Part shown: one piece after another, positions 1 through 5,501 of the stretch
Layout of the letters: every line of letters starts with the position of its first letter
How positions within the stretch are numbered: position 1 is the stretch's first letter
NCBI GenBank assembly: GCA_002712645.1
Contig: PAUH01000041.1
Location: 1 to 11,816 of the forward strand
Direction of reading: 5' to 3'
Source: Methanobacteriota archaeon
GTDB taxonomy: Archaea > Thermoplasmatota > Poseidoniia > Poseidoniales > Thalassarchaeaceae
DNA: 11,816 nucleotides
Translations under genes and position numbers: made by a program
Notes under the pieces: generated by a model
Database searches by the model: none
Seen by the model: the letters and a program-made list of their open reading frames with translations, nothing else
What the model was told of the DNA's origin: nothing

Positions 1-231
1 ATCTTAGAGATAAATAAGTCTAGGTTCTGGGGCTTTATACGTCTGTGGGCGAGCTGTGGGCGAGTCAGAAAATAAACAAACCCTACTGGGGTGGGGTCTT
101 ACAGTGTTTTACACAACCCCTAACCCCTGATCGAAGTGCATTATGTGGCGCTGATAGTGGGGTGATGTGCCTTGCCACCCCCCCTAACTAGTTATGTTAT
201 GTGTTTGTTGGTTGTTTTGGTTTTGTTGTTA

Positions 232-248
232 CATGCTCTTAGAGCATG
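232..248. promoter_or_regulatory. 17-bp palindrome upstream of a promoter, possible operator
   Basis: Eight-base arms CATGCTCT and AGAGCATG surround one central T, with no mismatch. The palindrome ends three bases before the -35-like hexamer of the promoter for the small basic protein, a usual place for an activator or repressor site. No regulator is encoded in the window that can be tied to it. It could also fold as a tight hairpin, but it lies upstream of the predicted transcription start. Confidence 0.4.
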
Positions 249-251
249 AGA

Positions 252-280
252 CTGACGAGACCATCGTTATCGGCTAAATT
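252..280 (+). promoter_or_regulatory. Predicted leaderless promoter of the small basic protein
   Basis: A -35-like CTGACG (252-257, four of six to TTGACA) is separated by 17 bases from the -10 hexamer TAAATT (275-280). The ATG at 287 follows after exactly 6 bases, so the transcript should begin at or next to the start codon. There is no Shine-Dalgarno sequence between the -10 and the ATG. Confidence 0.55.
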
Positions 281-286
281 TTAATT

Positions 287-451
287 ATGAGTAAATGGGA
301 TGATTTCGCTAAGAGACGAGCAGCTAAGGGGAAAGAGCGAGAGAAGCGTGCGAAGGAACGGCGAGAAGCCAAAGGTATCCCAGCAAAAAAGAAAAAGAAA
401 ACGAAAGCCGGTTGGTGGGATGATCAGCTGGGTTTTGATGGATCTGATTAG
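287..451 (+). CDS. Small basic protein of unknown function (54 aa)
   Basis: I do not recognise this protein. It reads MSKWDDFAKRRAAKGK at the N-terminus, continues with a very basic, probably helical segment rich in Lys, Arg and Glu (about residues 9-40, including the run AKKKKKTK), and ends with an acidic, Trp-containing tail around WWDDQLGF. WDD-type sequences therefore flank a positive core. The charge suggests nucleic acid or ribosome binding, but that is inference only. The evidence that it is real is contextual: an ATG six bases after a TAAATT -10 with a -35-like element at 17-bp spacing, an uninterrupted frame to TAG, and the same start architecture as other plus-strand genes here. There is no signal peptide or membrane segment. 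It is short enough to be missed by gene callers with a 60-residue cutoff. Confidence 0.6.
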   Translation: MSKWDDFAKRRAAKGKEREKRAKERREAKGIPAKKKKKTKAGWWDDQLGFDGSD

Positions 452-489
452 TTAGGCACCCCCACACATGTAACAAAACTGTTCTGTCC

Positions 490-495
490 TAAACT
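490..495 (+). promoter_or_regulatory. Predicted -10 element of the small lipoprotein gene
   Basis: TAAACT lies 7 bases before the ATG at 503. It sits in the decamer TCCTAAACTA (487-496), which recurs just before the CotH-family gene (1486-1495). No clear -35 and no Shine-Dalgarno are visible, which fits leaderless translation. Confidence 0.45.
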
Positions 496-502
496 AGAAC
501 GC

Positions 503-880
503 ATGGTTAAAAGGGTCGCCACCAGCATCATCACCGTCGGTGTTCTCATGGGCAGTGTCGTAGCCTGCGGAAGCTCTGATCCAGACGCTGGTCGTTTCGA
601 CGAATTGGTAGAAGCCATGAGCGAAGTGTTTATCGACCCCGAAGCTGCAGAGTCGCCAGCCATACTTCAAGAAGCATGTCTCATGGAGGTGCTCGTGAAC
701 GATGGAATAACGACTTGGGACTGGGCAATCAACCACTACCGATCAAATTCCAAAACAAAGAATGACTGGAACGATGAAGGAGAGTTCCCTCCGGGAAACA
801 TATTGGATGACAATCCGAACTATGAATGGGATCAGTTCTTTGATAAGGCCCTACCTTGTTTCGGAAAGGCCTTCAACTAA
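503..880 (+). CDS. Small predicted lipoprotein, unknown function (125 aa)
   Basis: The N-terminus has basic residues (VKR), a hydrophobic core and a lipobox VVAC with the modified Cys at residue 22, so the protein should be exported, lipidated and anchored outside the cytoplasmic membrane. The mature part is acidic, about 100 residues, with two more cysteines (59 and 119) that could form a disulfide. No known domain is recognised. Residues 1-41 closely match the start of the CotH-family lipoprotein at 1500-2831: MVKRVATSIITV against MSKRVAISIITV, then FDELVEAM against FDDLTDAL. The two probably share a duplicated N-terminal module. An ATG directly after a -10 hexamer supports this start. A hairpin at 964-982 may end its transcript. 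Confidence 0.8.
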   Translation: MVKRVATSIITVGVLMGSVVACGSSDPDAGRFDELVEAMSEVFIDPEAAESPAILQEACLMEVLVNDGITTWDWAINHYRSNSKTKNDWNDEGEFPPGNILDDNPNYEWDQFFDKALPCFGKAFN

Positions 881-963
881 CACGGCTAAACAACCCCTCT
901 AAATTCAAGGCCTTTAGCACCTAAGACTTCTTCTTATCTCATACACGTAATAAAAGTAGAAAA

Positions 964-982
964 CCCCCTCACTTGGAGGGGG
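964..982. terminator. Possible rho-independent terminator
   Basis: CCCCCTC (964-970) and GAGGGGG (976-982) form a perfect 7-bp GC-rich stem with a 5-base loop, about 80 bases after the lipoprotein stop. The plus strand continues CTTACTT, only moderately T-rich. The minus strand has TTTTCTACTTTT after the stem, so the element would work better in that direction or be bidirectional. No minus-strand gene needing it lies nearby. Confidence 0.5.
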
Positions 983-1078
983 CTTACTTGGGGGCAGAAT
1001 TAACTTAAGCGATAATTCAACTGCAGTAAAGCGATGTGACAACACTCACACAGTTAGCTAGTGATTCCGAATCTCCTG

Positions 1079-1084
1079 TAAGGT
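1079..1084 (+). promoter_or_regulatory. Possible -10 element before the ferredoxin leader ORF
   Basis: TAAGGT fits TANNNT and lies exactly 6 bases before the ATG at 1091, the spacing seen at other genes here. The same bases contain AAGG (1080-1083), which could act as a weak Shine-Dalgarno with a 7-base spacer if transcription starts further upstream. The two readings cannot be separated from sequence alone. Confidence 0.35.
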
Positions 1085-1090
1085 AATTAA

Positions 1091-1138
1091 ATGAACACAG
1101 ACACAGCAATCATACAAAATCACCTTTTAGTCCCATGA
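1091..1138 (+). CDS. Possible 15-residue leader ORF coupled to the ferredoxin
   Basis: The frame reads MNTDTAIIQNHLLVP and ends with TGA at 1136-1138, overlapping the ferredoxin ATG (1135-1137) as ATGA, the classic arrangement for translational coupling. Its own ATG is 6 bases after TAAGGT and 7 bases after AAGG. The ferredoxin ATG itself has neither a Shine-Dalgarno nor a TANNNT at the right distance, and no other in-frame start exists between it and the upstream stop at 1087. Ribosomes re-initiating from this mini-ORF would explain how the ferredoxin is translated. No regulatory codon run is present, so an attenuation role is not evident. Confidence 0.35.
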   Translation: MNTDTAIIQNHLLVP

Positions 1139-1386
1139 GCGGAGTAAAAGTTTGGATAGATCAGGATCTGTGTACCGGCGACGGTATATGCGAGGAGGTG
1201 GCTCCAGCAATTTTCTTTGGAGCTGAAGATGGCCTCTACTATGTAAGAGAAGCGAACACGGAAGTTCCTGCAGAACCAACGCATAGTTTCCACGAACCCG
1301 TTGATGTTCCAGACAATCTATTGGAAGCAACAATTGAAGCAGCTGAGGAATGCCCTGGAGAATGCATCTTTCTCGACGTTGATTAG
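1135..1386 (+). CDS. Ferredoxin of the 3Fe-4S / Asp-ligated 4Fe-4S type (83 aa)
   Basis: This is a small cytoplasmic electron carrier. The cluster motif is C13-T-G-D16-G-I-C19, followed by the typical EEVAPAIFF stretch and a later C73-P. This is the single-cluster pattern in which the second Cys is replaced. In this family it gives a [3Fe-4S] cluster, or a [4Fe-4S] with Asp as fourth ligand, as in Pyrococcus furiosus ferredoxin. An extra Cys is at 77. At 83 residues it is longer than the common ferredoxins of 60-70 residues, because of an acidic insert (about 38-60) between the two halves. In actinobacteria such ferredoxins often feed cytochromes P450 or other oxygenases, but no P450 is in the window. 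The start overlaps the stop of a 15-codon ORF. Confidence 0.88.
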   Translation: MSGVKVWIDQDLCTGDGICEEVAPAIFFGAEDGLYYVREANTEVPAEPTHSFHEPVDVPDNLLEATIEAAEECPGECIFLDVD

Positions 1387-1429
1387 TGACTAGTAATGAA
1401 GAAGCGCTGAATCGCCTCACAAGCTAGAT

Positions 1430-1469
1430 AAACGGAAAAGAAAAGTTAGAAAAGCCCGTTTTTGCTTTT
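1430..1469 (+). terminator. Weak terminator-like element after the ferredoxin
   Basis: AAACGG (1430-1435) can pair with CCGTTT (1456-1461), leaving a 20-base A-rich loop, and the stem runs into TTGCTTTT. The T-rich tail fits an intrinsic terminator, but the stem is short and the loop long. The same T-rich segment overlaps the expected -35 zone of the next gene. Confidence 0.25.
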
Positions 1470-1488
1470 GCTAGAATCCAATTAATCC

Positions 1489-1494
1489 TAAACT
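1489..1494 (+). promoter_or_regulatory. Predicted -10 element of the CotH-family gene
   Basis: TAAACT lies 5 bases before the ATG at 1500, inside the same decamer TCCTAAACTA (1486-1495) that precedes the lipoprotein at 503. AAGGA abuts the ATG directly, too close for a normal Shine-Dalgarno. A possible -35 TTGCTA (1468-1473) gives only 15 bp spacing. Confidence 0.45.
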
Positions 1495-1499
1495 AAGGA

Positions 1500-2831
1500 A
1501 TGAGTAAAAGAGTCGCTATTAGCATCATTACCGTCGTTGGTCTGATTAATGGTTTTGTAGCTTGCGGAGAATCGTCACAAGTTGATATGACTGCCCCCAA
1601 AGCAGCACCCGCTACCAAAGAAATCCAAAAAGACGTTACTGAACCAGTTAGGAGCGCCAGTCAGTTCGACGACTTGACGGATGCCCTCCTGCAGATTGCA
1701 CAAATATCGATTACGTTAGATGGCGCAATCAATCCAGACGAATTCTCTCAACAGCGTGAATGGATGCCGGCCTCAATAACTATGATCACAAATGGTAGCG
1801 TTGCCCATGAAGGGCGTGCAGGAATTCACGTTAGAGGGAACACGTCCCGAGATTTTGATAAGAAGTCATATGCTCTCGAAACATGGGACGAGAATGATGA
1901 GGATCTAGATGTAGCTCTCCTCGGTTTACCTGCTGAAGAGGACTGGATACTGCAGGGGCCATTCTCTGATAAGACCCTGATTCGAAACCACCTGATCTAT
2001 CAACTTAGTCGTGATATCGGTCGGTATGCTGCTCGCACTCAATTCGTTGAGTTGGAGATCAATGGCGATTACAGGGGCGTTTATGTGTTAATGGAAAAGA
2101 TTAAACGCGACGATGTGCGAGTGGCGCTGCCTGAGGGGGCAGCACTGTTGAAGCGTGACTGGGTTGAGGGTGGCGACAAATTTATTGAGACAACGGAATG
2201 TCGAGATGAACTGAAGGTGGAATGGGCCGATGACATTAATGGAGTAATCACTCGACTGGACTCAATTGAGGCCGAACTCCTTATCGGGGACTTCAGTTCT
2301 ATTGACCTTGATAGCTTTATTGACCATATGCTGCTGGTTGAGATCGGTCGTAACGTAGATGGATATGTGCTCAGCACATGGATCACATTGTCCGAAAATG
2401 ATGTTCTCGGGATGGGACCTGTGTGGGATTACAACGGCGCCCTCGGGAATGCCTCCTATTTTGAGGCGTGGAAGACAGATGGCTGGCACTATCAGAATCC
2501 AGAATTTCCAGGAGATAACCCAAATGGGTTCTGCTGGTATGAAGCTCTATTGGAAAGCTCAACTTTCCTAGATCTGCGGCGAGAACGTTGGCAAATGCAT
2601 CGAGCAGGACCATGGTCCGATACTGCTATTGAAGCTCGGATTGACGAAGCAATCGCAGCTCTTGAGCCTTCGATAGAAAGGAATTTTGAACGATGGCCTC
2701 TTCTGGGTGAAGTTATCTGGCCGAATGACCTAGGCGCCGAGGACAGAAAGACGTATGCGGAAGAAGTTTCCTACCTGAAGTCCTGGGTTAAACAACGCTC
2801 AGCGTGGTTGGATCTCACCCTTTCCAACTAG
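1500..2831 (+). CDS. CotH kinase family lipoprotein (443 aa)
   Basis: The protein begins with a lipoprotein signal (MSKRVAISIITV, lipobox FVAC, Cys 22), then a low-complexity linker rich in Ala, Pro and Thr (about 28-55), and then a CotH-type domain from about residue 90 to 320. Visible family features are VRGNTS (111-116) followed by DKKSYALE, the block RNHLIYQLSRDIG (162-174), the ING-YRGVYVLMEKI segment (187-201) and GPVWDYN (306-312), with K121/K122, E199 and D310 as candidate ATP or metal residues. CotH of Bacillus is a spore-coat protein kinase; the family is widespread in non-sporulating bacteria, where the targets are mostly unknown. Here it would act outside the membrane. The N-terminus, including the post-lipobox FDDLTDAL, resembles the lipoprotein at 503-880. 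It ends five bases from the convergent methyltransferase gene. Confidence 0.85.
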   Translation: MSKRVAISIITVVGLINGFVACGESSQVDMTAPKAAPATKEIQKDVTEPVRSASQFDDLTDALLQIAQISITLDGAINPDEFSQQREWMPASITMITNGSVAHEGRAGIHVRGNTSRDFDKKSYALETWDENDEDLDVALLGLPAEEDWILQGPFSDKTLIRNHLIYQLSRDIGRYAARTQFVELEINGDYRGVYVLMEKIKRDDVRVALPEGAALLKRDWVEGGDKFIETTECRDELKVEWADDINGVITRLDSIEAELLIGDFSSIDLDSFIDHMLLVEIGRNVDGYVLSTWITLSENDVLGMGPVWDYNGALGNASYFEAWKTDGWHYQNPEFPGDNPNGFCWYEALLESSTFLDLRRERWQMHRAGPWSDTAIEARIDEAIAALEPSIERNFERWPLLGEVIWPNDLGAEDRKTYAEEVSYLKSWVKQRSAWLDLTLSN

Positions 2832-2836
2832 TCGCT

Positions 2837-4012
2837 CTAGCGAAAATATGTTGAGATTACCTCTAGGTGAGAGGTTTGAGGAAAAAGGTCGAGTACAAAT
2901 ACCTCACCTAACTTGAATCCGGTATCTACCATGCGTTTTGCGTCGCGAGCCGCAGCAGCAGCATCACAACTGATGAGAATAATGAAGTCTGCCTCAGTTT
3001 CCCAAATGATATGGGGCACTGTTTTACTCATTCCAGATCGTGAAGGGTTCGCTATTACGAAATCATGTGGTGTAACGTCCCAATCCTCAACACGAGAGCG
3101 CACATGAATAGCTTGATTCCCTAAGTTATAGATCGCATCTTGTGATGCCGAAATACTTTGCTCTATCGCTGTGACTTGCCGACCAAAGCCTATTGTTCCA
3201 GCGAAGATACCAACTCCTGAGTACAAATCCAGCATTGACGCTGATGTCGTTACGTTCTCATTTATGATTCCGTCCACAGTCCTCACCAATAATTCACTAC
3301 CTTGAGGAGATGCTTGGAAAAACGACTGAGCTGATACTCTCCAATCATTATCGTAAACTCGTTCAATGATGCTAGCTGATTTCCCTTTTCGAAGCTCCTC
3401 ATAACTAATCACTTGGACACCTTCAAGGGTCTTAACTCCCCTAGACGTAGTTGAAACAACCAGTAATGACTCCCCTGTATAGGCACTTGTTCGTATAACT
3501 ACCTCTTCGTTAGCTCCGAAATAGCTTCCAGTCATTATCTCTTCAATACGCTCGTGAGTGACGCCACAAGAATGCAAAGAAATGTGCTTATGGCTTCGGA
3601 AAGCACGCATACCCGCTTTGCCATCATGAATTGAACAGCGAATTGTTGTGCGGTACCTCACCGGCTGAACGGAGCCGCCATAAACGACATCAGCATCTCT
3701 AAATTTGCCTATACGTTCAAAGGCTTCCTGAACGATCCGGAGTTTCATATGCTTTTGAAGCTCGCTATCTGCGTGTTGAAGAGTACAACCTCCACAACCA
3801 TCTTGAACATGAGTACAGAAGGGGTCTATGCGATGGTGATGTGGTTCCAGTACCGAAACAAGGTTGCCACGAAGAAATTTAGGTTTTTCTTCAGTTATTT
3901 CAACCCTAACCTCTTCTCCTGGCAATGCGCCTCTAACGAAAATTGCTCTTCCGTCAGCACAGCGGCCTACACCATCGCCTTCTTTGGCTAAACCATCAAT
4001 TACTGTGCGCAT
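2837..4012 (-). CDS. TrmA/RlmD-family RNA 5-methyluridine methyltransferase (391 aa)
   Basis: The likely reaction is SAM-dependent methylation of uridine C5 in 23S rRNA or tRNA; the exact site cannot be read from sequence. An N-terminal TRAM-like beta domain (about 1-56) is followed by iron-sulfur cysteines C66, C73 and C76, with C149 as probable fourth ligand. The SAM site is LDLYSGVGIF (261-270). The nucleophile is C349 in SCDA, and the general base is probably E384 in HLEV near the C-terminus. Two motifs deviate from the usual forms: SCDA in place of SCNP, and NPSRSG (322-327) in place of DPPRxG. The core catalytic residues remain, so it is probably active. It lies 34 bases downstream of the dioxygenase gene on the same strand and is probably cotranscribed. 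No Shine-Dalgarno is visible at its ATG. Confidence 0.88.
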   Translation of the reverse strand: MRTVIDGLAKEGDGVGRCADGRAIFVRGALPGEEVRVEITEEKPKFLRGNLVSVLEPHHHRIDPFCTHVQDGCGGCTLQHADSELQKHMKLRIVQEAFERIGKFRDADVVYGGSVQPVRYRTTIRCSIHDGKAGMRAFRSHKHISLHSCGVTHERIEEIMTGSYFGANEEVVIRTSAYTGESLLVVSTTSRGVKTLEGVQVISYEELRKGKSASIIERVYDNDWRVSAQSFFQASPQGSELLVRTVDGIINENVTTSASMLDLYSGVGIFAGTIGFGRQVTAIEQSISASQDAIYNLGNQAIHVRSRVEDWDVTPHDFVIANPSRSGMSKTVPHIIWETEADFIILISCDAAAAARDAKRMVDTGFKLGEVFVLDLFPQTSHLEVISTYFR

Positions 4013-4046
4013 AGATTTCTAAGCGTACTAAATAAAATTATTATCG

Positions 4047-4892
4047 CTATTGCGCGTTGGATTTGTCAGTTCCGCTTATCTCATCCTCTAGCACATCAAT
4101 AACATGAACGATGCGAGTGTACGACGGGTCGATAACTTCACGTTGGTGTAGAGTACTGAGATTATCCCAGATCAATAAATCACCGGGTTCCCACGCATGC
4201 CTATAGAAGTTACTCGTGCAACGAGACAGCAAGGACTTACTCAATAATTTTGCTTGTTCCTGATCCATGCCTGGAATTTTGTTAAAGAATCGTCCACCTG
4301 GGCAATACAATGATTTTCTTCCTGTACGTGGGTGGACTCTCACCAATGAATGCTCTGCTTGCGGAATTATGCCCCCGAATACGTCTTCTCCTGGGTAAAC
4401 GTGGTAGCCGCCTTGGGATTGAATCATTGTTAGATTCTCGATCTCAGTTTTTACTTCCGGCAAAAGAGAGTCGTATGCACACCTTGTATCTGCGAATAGC
4501 GTCGCTCCTCCTCCTTCAGGAGGTGTGGGGACTTCTCCGTATAGAAGTGCAATAGAGGCAACTTGAGGAAGGTAAGCAAGATTTGTATGCCAAGGAAGCT
4601 CTGCAGATGCCCCAAGGGAACCAAGTTCATTGACATTTGAAAGAATTAGAATTTCATCCGTTTCAGGATGGTTTCTGTCCTCTTCGCGGAAATATTTTGA
4701 CAAGTTTTCCCCAAATATTTTTGCAATGTTTATCAAGGCATTTGCATCTAAATTTGGCAGTGCTCTGAATATTAAGAGTAGGTGATCTTCAAACAAGGCT
4801 TCCCTTATAAGTTCGTGGTGAGATATGTTTTCTGCATCAAACCCTTCAACAAAAGCTCCGATGCCATCTCCTGTTTCTGTGAAGGTAAGCAC
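4047..4892 (-). CDS. TauD/TfdA-family Fe(II)/2-oxoglutarate dioxygenase with HxN motif (281 aa)
   Basis: The fold is recognisable from end to end: N-terminal GIGAFVEGFD, the 2-oxoglutarate segment GGGATLFAD with T131, and WDNLSTLHQ (242-250) with distal iron ligand H249 and R260 as likely co-substrate anchor. Members hydroxylate small molecules such as taurine, carnitine precursors or natural-product intermediates, using Fe(II), O2 and 2-oxoglutarate. The proximal iron motif normally reads HxD or HxE. Here it is W101-H102-T103-N104 (codon AAT, bases 4581-4583), which removes the carboxylate ligand. The enzyme may be inactive, altered in chemistry, or the base may be an error. The start is GTG at 4892; TGA lies five codons upstream and no other in-frame start fits. 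It is divergent from the SnoaL-like gene and precedes the methyltransferase. Confidence 0.85.
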   Translation of the reverse strand: MLTFTETGDGIGAFVEGFDAENISHHELIREALFEDHLLLIFRALPNLDANALINIAKIFGENLSKYFREEDRNHPETDEILILSNVNELGSLGASAELPWHTNLAYLPQVASIALLYGEVPTPPEGGGATLFADTRCAYDSLLPEVKTEIENLTMIQSQGGYHVYPGEDVFGGIIPQAEHSLVRVHPRTGRKSLYCPGGRFFNKIPGMDQEQAKLLSKSLLSRCTSNFYRHAWEPGDLLIWDNLSTLHQREVIDPSYTRIVHVIDVLEDEISGTDKSNAQ

Positions 4893-4999
4893 TCCAGCAT
4901 ACTTTCATGAATTTTCTCGTTAGTAAATCTAAGATCGCAGGTTCAGTTACCAGACACAATTGATTACTTTAGACACCATTAGCATTAAGGAATGCGTAA

Positions 5000-5028
5000 T
5001 TGCGATGTGATCGTTTTTTTCTTATTCT
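5000..5028 (+). promoter_or_regulatory. Predicted leaderless promoter of the SnoaL-like gene
   Basis: TTGCGA (5000-5005) and TATTCT (5023-5028) are separated by 17 bases, and the ATG at 5035 follows after 6 bases. This is the best complete sigma-70-type promoter in the window. No Shine-Dalgarno precedes the ATG. It lies in the 142-base gap between divergent genes. Confidence 0.65.
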
Positions 5029-5034
5029 GTTTCA

Positions 5035-5490
5035 ATGACAGATCAAATAAAGCTAGTCGTTTGGAAAGAGGAAATACGAAACTTACAGGATGCATACTCT
5101 TTAGCTATGGACCATGGTGAGTACCGTTACTTTGATGAAATTTTTCTTGAAGATATACAAGCTGACTACGGGGTCGCGGGAACAGGAAATGGGTTAGATT
5201 CGCTCAAACAAATCTGTGCTGAGGCACTAACTCCTCTCGACAGTGTTCAGCATATGAATGGGAATCATTGGGTTCGGTTTGGGAATGATCTTCTTTCAGC
5301 TCGTGGTGGTTGCTATTTTCGAGTACATATGACTCGAAATGAAGCCGCTGGTGGAGCCCACTTTGAAATGGGTGGCAAATACACGGATGATTTTCTCCTA
5401 ACAGATGTTGGTTGGAGGATCGCTAAAAGAAGAATCGATCTAATATGGAGCTCAGGAAATCCGGAAGTTAGATACCCGACTTCCACATAG
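5035..5490 (+). CDS. SnoaL-like / NTF2-fold protein (151 aa)
   Basis: The sequence has the pattern of the SnoaL-like cone-fold family: an N-terminal helix IRNLQDAYSLAMDHGEY with D26, LEDIQADYG (38-46), QHMNGNHW (72-79) with H73 in a typical active-site position, and the C-terminal hallmarks GGKYTDDF (113-120), GWRIAKRR (126-133) and W138. The length is normal. Members bind small hydrophobic molecules in a central pocket and act as cyclases, dehydratases, isomerases or hydroxylases, often of polyketides or terpenoids, or have no catalysis at all. The substrate is unknown. Its own promoter ends at the ATG. It is convergent with the carotenoid oxygenase, with only 11 bases between the stops, and divergent from the dioxygenase. 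An apocarotenoid-like ligand would fit the setting but is inference. Confidence 0.85.
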   Translation: MTDQIKLVVWKEEIRNLQDAYSLAMDHGEYRYFDEIFLEDIQADYGVAGTGNGLDSLKQICAEALTPLDSVQHMNGNHWVRFGNDLLSARGGCYFRVHMTRNEAAGGAHFEMGGKYTDDFLLTDVGWRIAKRRIDLIWSSGNPEVRYPTST

Positions 5491-5501
5491 CACCGAGAAT
5501 C

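Larger units (their letters stand above)
1..286. other. Non-coding region with several inverted repeats
   Basis: I see no convincing gene in this stretch. It starts with two tandem copies of CTGTGGGCGAG (43-53 and 54-64). A G-rich stretch (88-97) faces C-rich stretches (117-127), with GTGT/ACAC arms between them. A second pair, GGGGTG (159-164) and CACCCC (176-181), encloses 11 bases. TAACTAGTTA (185-194) is a perfect 10-base palindrome. From about 191 to 230 the plus strand is almost only T and G. The hairpins could terminate or attenuate a gene left of the window, but none is followed by a T-run, so the role is open. The last part holds the promoter of the next gene. Confidence 0.5.

Noticed and set aside
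1127..1420. 97-codon minus-strand frame
   Set aside because: It is antisense to the ferredoxin, which has clear cluster motifs.
2832..2875. Short hairpins TCGCT-CT-AGCGA and ACCTCT-AGGTG-AGAGGT at the convergent CotH and methyltransferase ends
   Set aside because: Stems are five or six pairs and neither is followed by a T-run; the first has an impossible 2-base loop. Not enough for a terminator call.
4893..4901. TATGCT three bases before the dioxygenase GTG, and similarly TAGAGT three bases before the carotenoid oxygenase GTG, as leaderless promoters
   Set aside because: A 3-base gap would put transcription start inside or after the GTG, so they do not match the 5-7 base pattern of the plus-strand genes.
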